A DNA stretch of 64,000 bases from Engraulis encrasicolus (GCF_034702125.1 NC_085871.1:31026945-31090944); one strand, 5' to 3'. Shown: positions 10,519 through 22,121, numbered from the stretch's first letter. The notes: generated by a model from the letters alone, not told the origin. Program-made: numbers and translations.

Positions 10519-10605
10519 TTCACGAGTTTGTCCTTGAGTGCTTGGAGTACAGTATGCATGTTTGGCATGTTAGCTGGCCTCGGTGCTGGGATGCTTTAAA
10601 TGGAG
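10519..10605 (+). repeat. 87-bp direct repeat, left copy (outer flank of the nested stack)
   Basis: Matches 23458-23544 in the same orientation with roughly seven differences; both contain CAGTATGCATGTTTGGCATG and TGGGATGCTTTAAA. The two copies bracket the inverted-arm element and everything inside it, 70-90 bases outside the arms. Confidence 0.75.
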
Positions 10606-10676
10606 TATGGGGAGGTGGTGGGATAATTCGGAAAGCCTTCGTGCATGACAGGTGAAAGAGGGAAGGAGGGATTTAA

Positions 10677-11040
10677 AGGGATGGTTCAGAGTAGATTCAA
10701 CTTAGGGTCATTTGAACCGTGACATCAGTCAAGTACCCCAGCCGGAGTGTTTCCGATCTTGGCCGAACATTGGCCGAGTTGCAGAGTGATCCCGAATAGC
10801 TTAGTACATGCGCCTTTGGGCATTCATAGTATCACCAAACTTTCTACAGTAAAATAACATGCCATGACACCCAACTTCTCCAGTAGTACAAATATGGTCT
10901 GTACTCACAAAATGATGCATTTGGAAGTTTCGAAATAGTCCAGGAGTTTATTATTAACCACACAAGCCGAATGTATTCTGTCTTTCTAAAGCAGCGCCCT
11001 CGTTACTTCCGTAAGCGCGTAAAAGTCCTCAACGAAACTC
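10677..11040 (+). repeat. Left inverted arm of the TTAA element
   Basis: Pairs with 23005-23368. Shared landmarks include the end AGGGATGGTTC, CCAGGAGTTTATTATTA, ACAAGCCGAATGTATTC and AAAAGTCCTCAACGAA (given in left-arm orientation). Confidence 0.8.
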
Positions 11041-11134
11041 ATCATTATGCATTATGCATATGGATTCAGCATCCGTATTGATAACGAAAATCCTTGTCTA
11101 ATTGATAGTAGGTAACATTTGAAATATCTAGTAA

Positions 11135-11481
11135 GGGCCAAAACATACCAAGGCGGAACGGAGCGGTCACGGGACGAACGCGGTCTTTCTGCTTAGTTTC
11201 GGCCGGCGTGTTTTTCTCTGCCTTTCACACTGACAGCGTCGGCGTGCGCGGCCAGTCCTGTTCAAAACCCTCCCCACAGCCAAAGCTAACATGCTACTCT
11301 GCCATTCATTTGAATGAGACACCGCCGGTCGCCGGCGTGAAAGATACGCTTGAGTTCTATTTTCCAAATGCAGCGCGCCGGTTGGTATGTAAGGACAGAT
11401 ATGTTTCAATGTATTTTCACCGATGCCGGTAGAACACGCGGCCATTCCGCGACGCTTTACCGACCTGGTGTGTAAGACCCC
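11135..11481. mobile_element. Harbinger-type MITE (TAA target)
   Basis: 347-bp GC-rich element flanked by TAA at 11132-11134 and 11482-11484. The ends are imperfect inverted repeats: GGGCCAAAACATACCAAGGC on the left and, on the reverse strand of the right end, GGGGTCTTACACACCAGGTC. A three-base TAA/TTA duplication is typical of PIF/Harbinger. Non-coding; it lies inside the TTAA element, next to the BEL insertion. Confidence 0.6.
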
Positions 11482-11529
11482 TAAGTGTTGCCTTGAAAAT
11501 ATAAGCCTAAATCACAATTAAATGAAAAC

Positions 11530-12153
11530 GTTCTGCCTCCCAGGCAGTTTTCAGTTTTTTGGCATTTTAGCGCCCCCCTTTTTGGTTATGTGGTCAAATG
11601 TGGTATTGCAACAGGAAGTTAGAAATTAGGAAAAGGAAATACAGGAAGTAGTTTAAGCACATGTTCCTGTCAGTTCAAGCAGATGTCAGCAGATCATGAA
11701 GCTGTCTTCTCATCTATCACCATCCGTTTGTTTTGAGCCGTAGAAAGCATCGTCTGTGAGTAGAAATGTGTTAATAACATTGATATCTTTTAGTTTTCAT
11801 GTATATTGAAGGAAATTTCGATTTTGCTAGATTACTATCTAGATGTTGTTTGTTATCATTGCTTAGCATAGGATATGCTAATTGTACGATGTATCCAGGA
11901 TATTGAAGATACCTGCACTTTATTTTTTACTTTAATTCATGTAAATTTGGTTTAATATTCATACTCTAGTAATTGTATTAAGAATTCATTCCACTTTATT
12001 TCTGTATTATTTCAGTTTTACACCTTGTCTGACAACAAGAGTCTACATAAATCTTGGAGCTTGAGACGCTACATCCTGACTCTCGTGTCATCATTCAGGG
12101 AGTTTGGCTGGCTGTCTAATTTTGGTTATGCACACCATTAGGAGGGCAGTACA
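11530..12153 (+). repeat. 5' LTR of the BEL/Pao element
   Basis: 624 bp, starting GTTCTGCCTCCCAGG and ending GGGCAGTACA; same length as the 3' LTR and one mismatch to it. Promoter activity is expected by analogy, but I do not see an obvious TATA box placed near a start site. A classical tRNA primer site just after 12153 is not clear to me. Confidence 0.9.
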
Positions 12154-12222
12154 GTAAAAAGACGAGTGAGCCGGTTCAACACCAACTACAGTGACAGATC
12201 AAGACAGAAGGAAAAACACATC

Positions 12223-15200
12223 ATGGCAACAAGTAAGGATTATGACACCAAATCTCTTGTCAGTAGTAGAGCCAGTGCGCGCACAAACATATCTTCAGCC
12301 AGTGCAGCAGCTAAGGCCCGTGCAAAGGCAGAAGCGGCATGCGTACGTGCATCATTTGCAGAGAAGGAAGCTAAAATAAAAGTAGAGTTGGCTGAGAAGG
12401 AGGCACAAGCGGCTCTAGAAAAAGCAAAACTTGATGCTGAACTGCAGACTTTGGCACATCAGCGAGAAGCAGAAGCTGCTAGCAGGCAGGCAGACGTCTT
12501 GGAGGCCGCTGAGGAACAGGGTAGAGCGCCTGACAATGTGCACGGCAGCAGGAGATCATTAAGGTCAGAGATTGAGGATCGTACAAGCGCTTATGTCAGA
12601 GAACAGAATGCGTTACATCAATCCTCACACCACGATGATCATGCACCACCGGGCAGTCAAGCTAACGAAACCTTAGTTTCATGGGGCACTCCTACTGGTT
12701 CTCCTGCAGTCGCGCCCTCTCCCCAAAATGCTGCTATCTCACCTGAAGCGCCTACTAAGCATCCCGCTGTGACACCTTCTATGCCACCCCTTCATGCTAA
12801 AACGGAACGAAATGAAGGTGAGTCACACTCTAAACCACAGGTACGTGATATGGCCCGTTCAGCTCAAGCCTACAGCTCTCTTCGCCATACTTACCACAAC
12901 ACAACCCCTTCAGCACAATTCTACTCACCTCATCGTCCTACTGGCCGCAATATAACCCCTTCAGCTCAACAACACACCTCTCAACAGCATACTTACCAAA
13001 AGATGAACCCTTCAGCTCAAACCTATGTCCCTCACCAGCAGAGCAACCCTGCTGATCAGCAGAAGACACCTGGAATGACAGACTTTGTGAAGTACTTAGC
13101 ACGTCGCGAGCTAGTGACTACCGGTCTCGCCCAGTTCGACGATCGCCCTGAGAGTTTCAGGGCTTGGCAGTCTTCCTTTCACAACGCCATCAGAGGTCTC
13201 GGCCTTTCAGCCAGCGAAGAATTGGACCTCTTGACTAAGTGGCTGGGGAAGGAGTCATCCTGTCATGTCCGTACAATTCGTCAGGTGCATGTCAACGATC
13301 CCAATGCAGCACTGAACAACGCATGGAGTAGGCTGATGAAGCTATATGCAGCGCCCGAGGTACTTGAAAAAGCACTTTTCAAGAAACTGGATGCATTCCC
13401 TAAGATCGCCAGCAAGGACTATGTCAAGCTAAGGGAGCTCGGAGACCTCCTTATGGAGTTTCTATCCGCGAAAGAGGACGGATACCTACCTGGGTTGGCC
13501 TTCCTGGACACCTCTCGGGGCATCAGCCCTATAGTAGAGAAACTTCCGCATGCTCTACAGGAGAAATGGATAACACGAGGCTCAAGGTTCAAAGATGAAT
13601 ACGACGGGTGCTTTCCCCCATTTTCCTTCTTCGCGGACTTTGTCTACTATGAGGCAGAAACCAGGAACGACCCAAGCTTCGCTATCCCCAACAGTAGCGG
13701 TCCTCCTGTGAAAGACAAGTCAGGCTATCGGAGCGGAAAAGTGCCAGTGTCAGTCCACAAAACTGATGTTGCCCCAGAGGCTGAGACCGACGTCTCCTCA
13801 AAGCAGGCTGAGAATCCTGGCAAGAACTGTCCAATCCATCATAAGCCACACCCTCTGAAGAAATGCCGTGGATTCAGAGCTAAGACACTCGAAGAACGGA
13901 AGCTGTTCCTCCGTGAAAATGGGATATGCTACAGGTGCTGTGCATCAACTTCCCATCTGGCCAAAGAGTGTAAGGTCACCCTCAAATGCAGCGAGTGTGA
14001 AAGCGACCGCCACATCTCAGCCATGCACGCTGGCCCAGCACCTCAGACACCCAAAGTTCCAGCTCCTACTTCTACGCCCGAGGGAAAAGAGGAAGGAGAA
14101 GAACTCGCGTCTGTGCCTACAGTCACGTCACGCTGCACTGAGATTTGCGGTGAAGGGCAACCACCAATGTCCTGTTCAAAAATATGCTTGGTCCGTGTAT
14201 TTCCCAAGGGGCAGCGCAACAAGGCCATCAACATGTATGCCGTACATGACGACCAGAGCAACCGGTCATTGGTAAGACCTGAATTCTTTGACCTATTCAA
14301 TGTCAAGAGCAGCTCCTCTCTCTACTCATTGAGAACATGTGCTGGCACCATGGAAATGTCAGGCCGCAAGGCAGAAGGCTTTGAGATAGAGTCTGTGAAT
14401 GGAGGAGTTACCCTTACTTTGCCACCGCTGATAGAATGTGACCAAGTACCCACCAATAGGTCAGAAATTCCGACGCCAAAGGTAGCTCTGCTCCATCCCC
14501 ACCTGAAGTCTGTGGCTAAGCACATCCCTGAGCTTGACCCAAATGCACCAATCCTTCTCTTGCTTGGGAGAGACATCATAAGAGCACACAAGGTGCGCCA
14601 GCAGATTAATGGTCCACATGATTCCCCCTTCGCTCAGAGATTGGATTTAGGCTGGACAATAGTTGGAGAAGTGTGCCTTGGACAAGCCCACAAGCCTAAG
14701 GTGAGCACCTTCAAGACCCACGTTTTGGAGAAGGGACGCCCTTCCTTCTTGTCCCCTTGCAACAACTTCATCGACCTGAAAGAGAAAGTGTGCCACGGCG
14801 GGGAGCAACCAAGTGGTGTCGCCAACACCTGCAAGTCCAGTCCAGAAAGAGTTACAGAGCATAGCTTGGGTCAGAACCTGTTCCAAACTACAGAAAACGA
14901 CAATAAGGTTGCTCAATCCATCGAAGACGTAGCCTTTCTAAAGATCATGGACTCGGAGGTGTACAGAGATGACAAGAACAACTGGGTTGCCCCATTACCC
15001 TTCAAGGTCCCACGAAGGCGACTCCCAAACAATCGGAAGCAGGCACTCAATCGCCTTAAATCACTTTGCCAGACCTTGAACAGGAAACCTATGATGAAAC
15101 AGCAGTTCCTCGACTTCATGAGAAAGGTGTTTGAAGACGATCATGCCGAACCAGCACCTCCCCTGATGCAAGACGAAGAGTGCTGGTACCTCCCGACATT

Positions 15201-15602
15201 TGGAGTCTATCACCCTCGAAAGCCTGATCAAATTCGAGTGGTATTCGACTCCAGTGCTCAGGAAGGTGGCGTCTCCCTTAACAACGTGCTGTTGACAGGC
15301 CCAGACCTTAACAATAGCCTGCTGGGAGTCCTTATCCGCTTCCGAAAGGACCAAGTGGCAATCATGGCGGACATCCAGAAAATGTTCTACTGCTTTCTGG
15401 TCCGGGAAGACCACCGGAACTTCTTGAGGTTCTTGTGGTTCAGGGATAACGACCCGACGAAAGACATCATCGAGTACCGGATGAAGGTGCATGTTTTTGG
15501 CAATAGCCCTTCGCCCTCCATCGCCATCTATGGGCTGAGGCTTGCCGCCAAAGATGGTGAACGTGAGCATGGTGCAGACACACAAAGGTTCATAGAGAGA
15601 CA
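12223..15602 (+). pseudogene. BEL/Pao gag-protease-RT, 5' part of the interrupted polyprotein
   Basis: The first ATG after the 5' LTR is at 12223; the open frame actually extends upstream to 12166 without an ATG. Order of domains: an alanine/lysine/glutamate coiled coil (about residues 20-90), a proline/serine linker, a DUF1759-type gag domain (about 300-410), cysteine/histidine zinc knuckles (about 535-600, with C-Y-R-C-C and C-S-E-C pairs), a DUF1758-type aspartic protease (about 670-790, AVHDDQSNRSL active-site region and LLLGRDII), and the reverse transcriptase fingers and palm (from about 980: VVFDSSAQ, MADIQKMFY). The frame is broken by the Penelope-like insertion just before the catalytic YVDD motif, which lies in the 3' part at 19668. 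The reading frame is the same on both sides of the insert. Confidence 0.9.
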
Positions 15603-16008
15603 AAAGGGTAGTTCCTCGCGCTTCTGCTTTATCATCTGGTGCATCGACGGGAGAGAGGCAGGAAATCTTCACTTGAAGGACAACACCGGAGCAGCACAGA
15701 TGTATTTCTTTGTGTTTTTATTCAAGTGCACAACATGACTAACGTTTCGATGGTTAGACCATCTTCATCAGAGTCCATGAGTGGAATGGAGAGAGGAGCC
15801 TAGTTATCTGCGGCCCTGATTCAGCAGGTGTAGGCCTATGCACCGTGGCATTAGGCTATTGGTCCTTCTCCCAAGGTCTCACTCAGGTTGCCCACACCCA
15901 CAAACTATTTACAAAAACAAAAACAATGCACATATAAAGATGCAAATATAAATAAAATTACACATGAAAGGGAGGAACCAAGAAAGGAATCCCAAAAGCC
16001 CTATAATT
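15601..16008 (-). repeat. Penelope-like terminal repeat (pseudo-LTR), copy at the 3' side of the ORFs
   Basis: Direct copy of 19273-19668; identical by eye from CAAAAGGGTAGTTCC to GGAATCCCAAA. Includes a short palindrome-like phrase around GGTTAGACCATC. Confidence 0.9.
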
Positions 16009-16110
16009 GAAAAATAAATAAATAAACATATAGCCCACCAGATTTAAGAGTAGACCATTAACACCAGTTAAGGTACAGGATCATAAATTTAGGTGTATAT
16101 CGCTCTAACA

Positions 16111-18429
16111 TTACAGAAAACAAGACAGACTCAGCTCCTCATTGAGGCCAGAGGGTTCGAGTGAGTTCAGCGTATATATCCAAAAAGCTTCTCTGCATAA
16201 GAGTTTTTTAATCACATCTCCACCTCTAGGTGGAGTGACAACACGTTCTATGCCCCAAAACTTAAGTGAGGCCGGTGACCCATGTTTGGCTTCCATGTAG
16301 TGTCTTGCCATGGCATATGTGGTGTTGTTTGTGCGAATAGCAGTTTTGTGCTCGGCTATTCTCAATTTTAATTGTCGTTTCGTTTGGCCGACGTAAACAA
16401 GGCCACATGGGCATTTCAATAGATAAATGACATGTGTGCTGCTACACGTAATAAACGACGATATGTTATATCGTTGCCCTGTGCGCGGATGGCAAAAGTA
16501 TTTAGAGTTTGTGGAGTTTGAACAGTGTGAGCAGTTACCACATTTATAAAAGCCTATGGGTGGACTGGGAAGCCAGGTCGTGGGAGATGGTGTGTTCATA
16601 TCTGAATGTACAAGGCGGTCACGGATGCTGCGGGCGCGTCTGAAAGTAAAAGTCGGTGGTTCAGAGCAAAACTCATTTAAAGCAGAATCACTTTGTAGTA
16701 CATGCCAATGCTTGCGAATAATATTCTTAACCCGTCCAGCTGCTGGGGAATAACCAGTGGAAAACCCGATTTTAAAGGTTTTTTGTTTTTTTGTAGATTT
16801 GCATAACAGCGTTGACCGATCTGTATGCATCGCCCTTTCGTAGGCCTGGTCGATGTCTGGCTGTGGATAGCCGCGTTGCTGGAAGCGCTCTGACAGTTCC
16901 ACAGCTTTTACTTTAAAGTCCGCGGTGGAACTGCAATTTCTACGAAGACGTAGAAATTGGCCCGTGGGGATGTTGCGTTTTAAATGGGTGGGATGGTTAC
17001 TTTCAGCATGTAAGAGTGTATTGCGACTCAAAGGTTTGCGATAAATGGTTGTCTGTAGAACGCAGTTGTCATCTTTGAATATGGTCAGATCTAGAAAGTG
17101 AATCTGCTTACAGTCCGACTCCATTGTAAAGGACAGATAGCTAGTGGTGGAGTTGGCATACGCCAAAAACGCATCTAATTGTGCAGGTGTGCCTCTCCAA
17201 ACCAGGACGATATCATCAATATATCTCCGGTAGAGGACCATGTTAGAATAAAAGGGATTTTGGTTCGAATTGTGTATGAATTTCTCCTCCCACAAACCCA
17301 TGACTAGACACGCGTAAGAGGGGGCGAAGGCACTCCCCATTGCGGTTCCTTGCAGCTGTAGATAAAAGCTTGCGTCATATTTGAAAAAGTTATTTGTCAA
17401 AATAATCTCCACCAAATTAAGTAAAAAACTTGAAGGTGGCAGGATGTCAGTGGGTCGTCTTTCTAAGTAGTGAGACATAGCTTGTATCCCAATGTGGTGT
17501 GGTATACACGTATAGAGGCTTTGGACATCAAGTGAGACCAGCATATCACTTGGTTCGCATTGCAGATCCTTAAGTACATTCAAAACATCCGTAGTGTCAC
17601 CGAGATAAGAAGGTAAACTGAAAGCAAATTTTCTCAGGAAAAAATCAACAAACTGAGATAAAGGTTCTGTAAGGCTCCCTATGCTAGAGACTATAGGGCG
17701 TAAAGGTGGATCATTCAAGCGCTTGTGAATCTTAGGAAGCCCATAAAATACTGGGCAACATGGGTGCTCTTTTTGTAGAAAAGACTTCTCCTTCTCAGTG
17801 ATCCACCCTTTTACATGAGCCTCATCAACGAAATCATGTATTTTCTTTTTCGTAGTAGTTGTAGGATTAGAAACCAAACGCTGATAATGCTCTTTGTTTT
17901 CCAGCAACTTTAATATACTGCAATTATAGTTGTCAAAACTCATCACGACAATAGCGCCCCCTTTGTCAGCAGCGCGTAAAATGATATCCTGTCTAGTCTC
18001 CAAATTACGCAGCGCTTCAATTTCACTTCTTGACATATTTTTTGATTTAGGGGTAAATTGTCGGTTTAATTTCGCTATGTCTTTTTCAACCAGTTGGCTA
18101 AATGTAACAATGGTTGAGTTTTGATTGGAGAAAGGTATAAACTTAGATTTCTTCTTGAATGGGGTATTTTCTCTTAATATAGTGTTCACATTGGGATCTG
18201 AGTTTCTACACACAGTGCTACTACTGGATAAAGCGTTACCTCTGGAGAAAAAATGTTTAAGATGTAACTGTCTGAAAAACTTAAAGCAGTCAACCTTAAG
18301 AGAAAACATATCAGTATGATTAGAGGGAGCGAATGACAGTCCTTTCCGGAGCACTGTCTTCTCCTCATCAGAAAGCTCGCAGTCGGATATGTTTATCACA
18401 GTCTCTTCACCTGGGTGCGCGGGGACCAC
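16111..18429 (-). CDS. Penelope-like reverse transcriptase with GIY-YIG endonuclease (ORF2)
   Basis: 772 codons, uninterrupted. The product would copy element RNA at a nicked target. N-terminal region has ISDCELSDEEKTVLRKGL, common in this family. RT motifs in order: FYGLPKIHK (about 228-236), LVSLDVQSLYT with catalytic D301, QGTAMGSAFAPS (360-371), YIDD (403-406), FLDLTIF and TTIYRKP. Near residue 600 lies a C-G-N-C-x2-C cluster, a possible zinc-binding knuckle. The GIY-YIG endonuclease starts near residue 666 (VIYLLKCPCGLVYVGQTKRQ) with the expected downstream arginine and a late glutamate. The frame overlaps ORF1 by 34 bases in another phase, so it is reached by re-initiation or frameshifting. 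The Neptune or Poseidon group is the likely affiliation, but I cannot settle which. Confidence 0.93.
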   Translation of the reverse strand: MVPAHPGEETVINISDCELSDEEKTVLRKGLSFAPSNHTDMFSLKVDCFKFFRQLHLKHFFSRGNALSSSSTVCRNSDPNVNTILRENTPFKKKSKFIPFSNQNSTIVTFSQLVEKDIAKLNRQFTPKSKNMSRSEIEALRNLETRQDIILRAADKGGAIVVMSFDNYNCSILKLLENKEHYQRLVSNPTTTTKKKIHDFVDEAHVKGWITEKEKSFLQKEHPCCPVFYGLPKIHKRLNDPPLRPIVSSIGSLTEPLSQFVDFFLRKFAFSLPSYLGDTTDVLNVLKDLQCEPSDMLVSLDVQSLYTCIPHHIGIQAMSHYLERRPTDILPPSSFLLNLVEIILTNNFFKYDASFYLQLQGTAMGSAFAPSYACLVMGLWEEKFIHNSNQNPFYSNMVLYRRYIDDIVLVWRGTPAQLDAFLAYANSTTSYLSFTMESDCKQIHFLDLTIFKDDNCVLQTTIYRKPLSRNTLLHAESNHPTHLKRNIPTGQFLRLRRNCSSTADFKVKAVELSERFQQRGYPQPDIDQAYERAMHTDRSTLLCKSTKKQKTFKIGFSTGYSPAAGRVKNIIRKHWHVLQSDSALNEFCSEPPTFTFRRARSIRDRLVHSDMNTPSPTTWLPSPPIGFYKCGNCSHCSNSTNSKYFCHPRTGQRYNISSFITCSSTHVIYLLKCPCGLVYVGQTKRQLKLRIAEHKTAIRTNNTTYAMARHYMEAKHGSPASLKFWGIERVVTPPRGGDVIKKLLCREAFWIYTLNSLEPSGLNEELSLSCFL

Positions 18430-19205
18430 CGGGTTGGTGCAGGAGGATCTTTTCTTGCCCCTCGTCCCCCGCCTTGTTTTTTCTTTTGGCGTTGGAAGTT
18501 GTTGTTGGCCAAAAAAGGCCGCGCGCCGGTATCGCTCATACCATCCGACGAATCTCTTTCACTGGCGGTGGAGAGGACTGGGTCTCTGTTGGTTCTCGGT
18601 CTCACTGGGCGGTGATTTGCAGCAACCCTCTTCCTTCTTCCTTGCCACTTGTAGACTGTGCCATCCGTGTAGTCTTTGATGTCCCGCTCATATTTTTGCA
18701 GTTTATATGCTTGTAGATCTTGTGTGAAGGTCGATAAAGCAGCAGAGATCTTGGTTGTGATTTCGGTGAAGGCATCACTGTTGACTTTATCCTTCATTTC
18801 ATTTTGTGCGCGTATGACGTCAGTGTGGATTTTCTCCTGTTCAGCTTTAGTTTTCTCGATGACCAAGAGCATAAGATCCAGTGAACACTTATTCAAGATT
18901 TTTTCCCAATTTTTCATGAAGATTTTGTCATCCAGTCCAAAGGACGGGGTCTTGCTCATGCGTAAACCGCGCGGAATGCGCTTGGCCCTCCAGTATTCCG
19001 ATAAGGTTATCGAGTGCCAAAAATATCTGGCTTCAGTTTTTTGCAAATCTTCGAGTTCTTCGGCAAGTGCTTCATTATTTGGTTCAGAGGGCTTTGCATC
19101 TTTAAACAATGAGTGTGGTACAATTATGTTGGCACCTTGTTCGTCCGTATACGATAGTGTCTCTGATTCTGGGGTGGTGCTTGCGTTTAATGCTTCGAAG
19201 GACAT
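18396..19205 (-). CDS. Penelope-like element ORF1 (269 residues)
   Basis: An intact frame upstream of ORF2 in the same element and strand. The product is hydrophilic: an acidic N-terminus, a central segment likely to form a coiled coil (KTKAEQEKIHTDVIRAQNEM and ISAALSTFTQDLQAYKLQKY), and a basic arginine/lysine/glycine-rich C-terminus (RQKKKQGGGRGARK) suited to binding nucleic acid. By position it resembles ORF1 proteins of retroelements, which often bind RNA. I do not recognise a named domain. The end overlaps the start of ORF2 by 34 bases in a different frame. Confidence 0.75.
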   Translation of the reverse strand: MSFEALNASTTPESETLSYTDEQGANIIVPHSLFKDAKPSEPNNEALAEELEDLQKTEARYFWHSITLSEYWRAKRIPRGLRMSKTPSFGLDDKIFMKNWEKILNKCSLDLMLLVIEKTKAEQEKIHTDVIRAQNEMKDKVNSDAFTEITTKISAALSTFTQDLQAYKLQKYERDIKDYTDGTVYKWQGRRKRVAANHRPVRPRTNRDPVLSTASERDSSDGMSDTGARPFLANNNFQRQKKKQGGGRGARKDPPAPTRWSPRTQVKRL

Positions 19206-19272
19206 CTTTTCTTCTTTATAACAGCGTGCAGCGGGGAAGTAGGCTTGTCCTCACGGCCTTTGAATCTTCAAA
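19206..19272 (-). other. Leader between upstream pseudo-LTR and ORF1
   Basis: Short untranslated stretch of the Penelope-like element between the ORF1 ATG and the terminal repeat. Confidence 0.6.
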
Positions 19273-19668
19273 CAAAAGGGTAGTTCCTCGCGCTTCTGCT
19301 TTATCATCTGGTGCATCGACGGGAGAGAGGCAGGAAATCTTCACTTGAAGGACAACACCGGAGCAGCACAGATGTATTTCTTTGTGTTTTTATTCAAGTG
19401 CACAACATGACTAACGTTTCGATGGTTAGACCATCTTCATCAGAGTCCATGAGTGGAATGGAGAGAGGAGCCTAGTTATCTGCGGCCCTGATTCAGCAGG
19501 TGTAGGCCTATGCACCGTGGCATTAGGCTATTGGTCCTTCTCCCAAGGTCTCACTCAGGTTGCCCACACCCACAAACTATTTACAAAAACAAAAACAATG
19601 CACATATAAAGATGCAAATATAAATAAAATTACACATGAAAGGGAGGAACCAAGAAAGGAATCCCAAA
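19273..19668 (-). repeat. Penelope-like terminal repeat (pseudo-LTR), 5' side of the ORFs
   Basis: Second copy of the terminal repeat. Its right edge meets the target duplication ATAGAGAGACA. Confidence 0.9.
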
Positions 19669-22121
19669 TAGAGAGACACTTCTATGTGGACGACGGGCTC
19701 ATGTCCTTGCCCAGCGACACTGAGGCCATCAGCCTTCTCAAGAGGACGCAAGCATCTCTCGCCGAGTCAAACCTTCGACTTCACAAAATTGTCTCCAACA
19801 GCCCAGCTGTAATGAAGGCCTTCCCACCAGAGGATCATGCTGTAAGCATACAGGATCTAGACCTGAGTGAGGAGAGCACAGTTTTACAGCGAAGTCTTGG
19901 CTTGTGCTGGGAGATAGCTAGCGATGCCTTTACCTTCCAAGTGTCCGTGGGTGACAAGCCGTTCACCCGGCGTGGTGTCCTGTCCACCATCAACAGTGTC
20001 TTTGATCCACTCGGTCTAGCCTCTCCGGTCACAGTGCAAGGAAGAGCTCTTCTACGGGAACTTACCTGTGACACTTCCGATTGGGACGCTCCACTCCCAG
20101 AGGAGAAACGAAGTGAATGGGTAACCTGGAGAGACTCACTCCTGGAGCTGAAAGAGCTGCACATCCCGCGTACCTACACACCAGATTCCCTTACAAAGGC
20201 ACGCCGACTGGAACTGTGTGTGTTCTCCGACGCCTCCACCAAGGCTATTGGTGCAGTTGCCTACCTTCGAGCCATTGATGAAGACGGGAACAGCCACGTT
20301 GGCTTCGTCCTAGGGAAAGCTAAGTTAGCCCCTCAGTGCAAGCCTACCATCCCTCGGCTCGAACTTTGTGGCGCTGTGCTAGCAGTAGAAATGGCAGAGC
20401 TCATCCTTGACGAGATCGACCTCAAGATGGATGCAGTCAAGTTTTACTGCGATAGCAAAGTGGTCTTAGGGTACATACATAACGAGGTGAAGCGCTTCTA
20501 TGTGTATGTACACAACAGAGTGCAGAGGATACGTCAGTCGACCAAGCCAGAGCAGTGGCTCTATGTACCAACAGAACACAATCCGGCTGATCACGCATCC
20601 AGGGGTGTCTCTGCGTCCAACCTGGCAAAAACTTCATGGTTCAGCGGACCAGCTTTCCTTCAAAGACCGTACAATGGTCTGCAAGAGGAGTCAGAGTCCT
20701 TTGAACTCATCAGTCCCGAACTTGACGTTGAGGTCCGTCCTGAGGTATCAAGCTTCCACACACAGATCCAAGCGCAATCCCTCACGACAGATAGGTTCAA
20801 GCGCTTTTCAACTTGGGACTCACTAGTGAGAGCTGTTGCCTTGCTCATCCACATAGTCCGGTGTCGCAAGTCTAAGGACTATGCCAAGGGATGTAAAGGT
20901 TGCTGGCATTGGTGCGAACAACCCCGCACACCCGATGAGCGTTCACAAGCCATGAATGTCATCATACAGGCTGTCCAAAGAGAAGCTTTCCCAGCAGAGT
21001 TCTCTGCTCTGACCAATGGCGAGGCTCTACCCAGCAACAGCCTACTCTTTAAGCTCAGTCCAGTGGTGGAAGAAGGCCTCATGAGAATTGGAGGCAGGCT
21101 CACACATGCCCCATTGGAACACGCTGAAAAGAAACCCCTTGTTCTACCTAAGCGCAACCATGTCTCTGCCCTGTTAGTGTCCTACCACCACAAGCAGGTG
21201 AAACATCAGGGGCGCCATTTCACTGAAGGTGCTGTAAGGTCTTCAGGCTTGTGGATCATCGGAAGCAAAAGGCTCGTCAGCTCCATCATACATGGGTGTG
21301 TCACCTGTCGGAAGCTACGAGGCAAGATGGAAGAGCAAACCATGGCAGACCTGCCACCTGAGCGTCTCAGCACATCTCCACCCTTCAGTTACGTTGGGCT
21401 GGACGTTTTCGGGCCTTGGAAGGTCACTGCGAGACGCACCAGAGGCGGGCATGCTGAAAGCAAAAGATGGGCGATATTGTTTACATGCATGAGCACCAGA
21501 GCGGTGCATATCGAGGTAATCGAGTCCATGGACACATCTTGTTGCATCAACGCCCTGAGGCGATTCTTTGCAATCCGTGGACCTGCAAAGCAGCTAAGGT
21601 CTGATTGCGGGACCAATTTCATCGCCGCTAGCAAGGAACTCGGACTGGCAAAACAACAAGGACCCAGTATCCAGAGATACCTGAGTGACCAAGGTTGCTC
21701 TTGGGAGTTCAATCCCCCCTACTCGTCGCACATGGGAGGCTCTTGGGAGCGGATGATTGGAGTAGCCCGACGAATCTTCGACTCCATACTGCTACAGGAG
21801 CACGTCCATCTCTCCCATGAGGTCCTTTGCACTTTCATGTGTGAAGTGTCTGCGATCATCAACGCCAGACCCCTTACTCCAGTGTCCACCGATCCGGACG
21901 CTCCTTTCCTCTTGACTCCCACAACGCTGCTCACACAAAAGGGTGCTGTGCCTCCTCCACCTGGGAACTTCTCAGGCAAAGACCTCCACCAGAGCAATGG
22001 AGACAGGTGCAAGCGCTCGCGAGCACATTCTGGACCCGATGGAGACGGGAGTACCTCCCTACGCTACAGAGCCGTCGCAAGTGGGTTGGGGCACACCGCA
22101 ACCTGCAACAAGGCGATATAG
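19668..22121 (+). pseudogene. BEL/Pao RT (catalytic half), RNase H and integrase
   Basis: The BEL polyprotein resumes at the right target duplication. The catalytic YVDD lies within ten codons of the junction, followed by the RT thumb and connection. RNase H spans about 20200-20600 (CVFSDASTKAIGAVAYL, RLELCGAVLA, FYCDSKVVLGYI, HNPADHASRG). The integrase has an HH-CC zinc domain (about 21185-21325, C-V-T-C-R-K) and a core with D-D-E landmarks YVGLDVFGPW, LRSDCGTNF and GGSWERMIG (about 21385-21760). After about 21990 this frame gives unrelated sequence and stops at 22121, while the C-terminal domain continues in another frame, so a one-base frameshift is present. The 108 bases of open frame before 19668 belong to the Penelope-like repeat. 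Confidence 0.9.

Larger units (their letters stand above)
15603..19667 (-). mobile_element. Penelope-like retroelement (GIY-YIG type), recent insertion
   Basis: A 4.07-kb insert with an 11-bp target duplication ATAGAGAGACA at 15592-15602 and 19668-19678. It has direct terminal repeats (about 15601-16008 and 19273-19668) that look identical, as in Penelope-like elements with pseudo-LTRs, and two minus-strand open frames: ORF1 (19205-18396) and ORF2 with reverse transcriptase and GIY-YIG endonuclease (18429-16111). Both frames are intact. Insertion target is the RT domain of the BEL element. Confidence 0.92.

Noticed and set aside
11167..11445. Small overlapping open frames in GC-rich DNA
   Set aside because: They lie wholly in a MITE with inverted ends and TAA duplications and have no conserved features.
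12166..12222. Start of the BEL polyprotein at 12166
   Set aside because: That position is GTG, not a usual eukaryotic start; the ATG at 12223 is used instead.
18333..19348. Plus-strand open frames opposite the Penelope-like ORF1 and ORF2
   Set aside because: They are shadows of the minus-strand genes, with no recognisable product.
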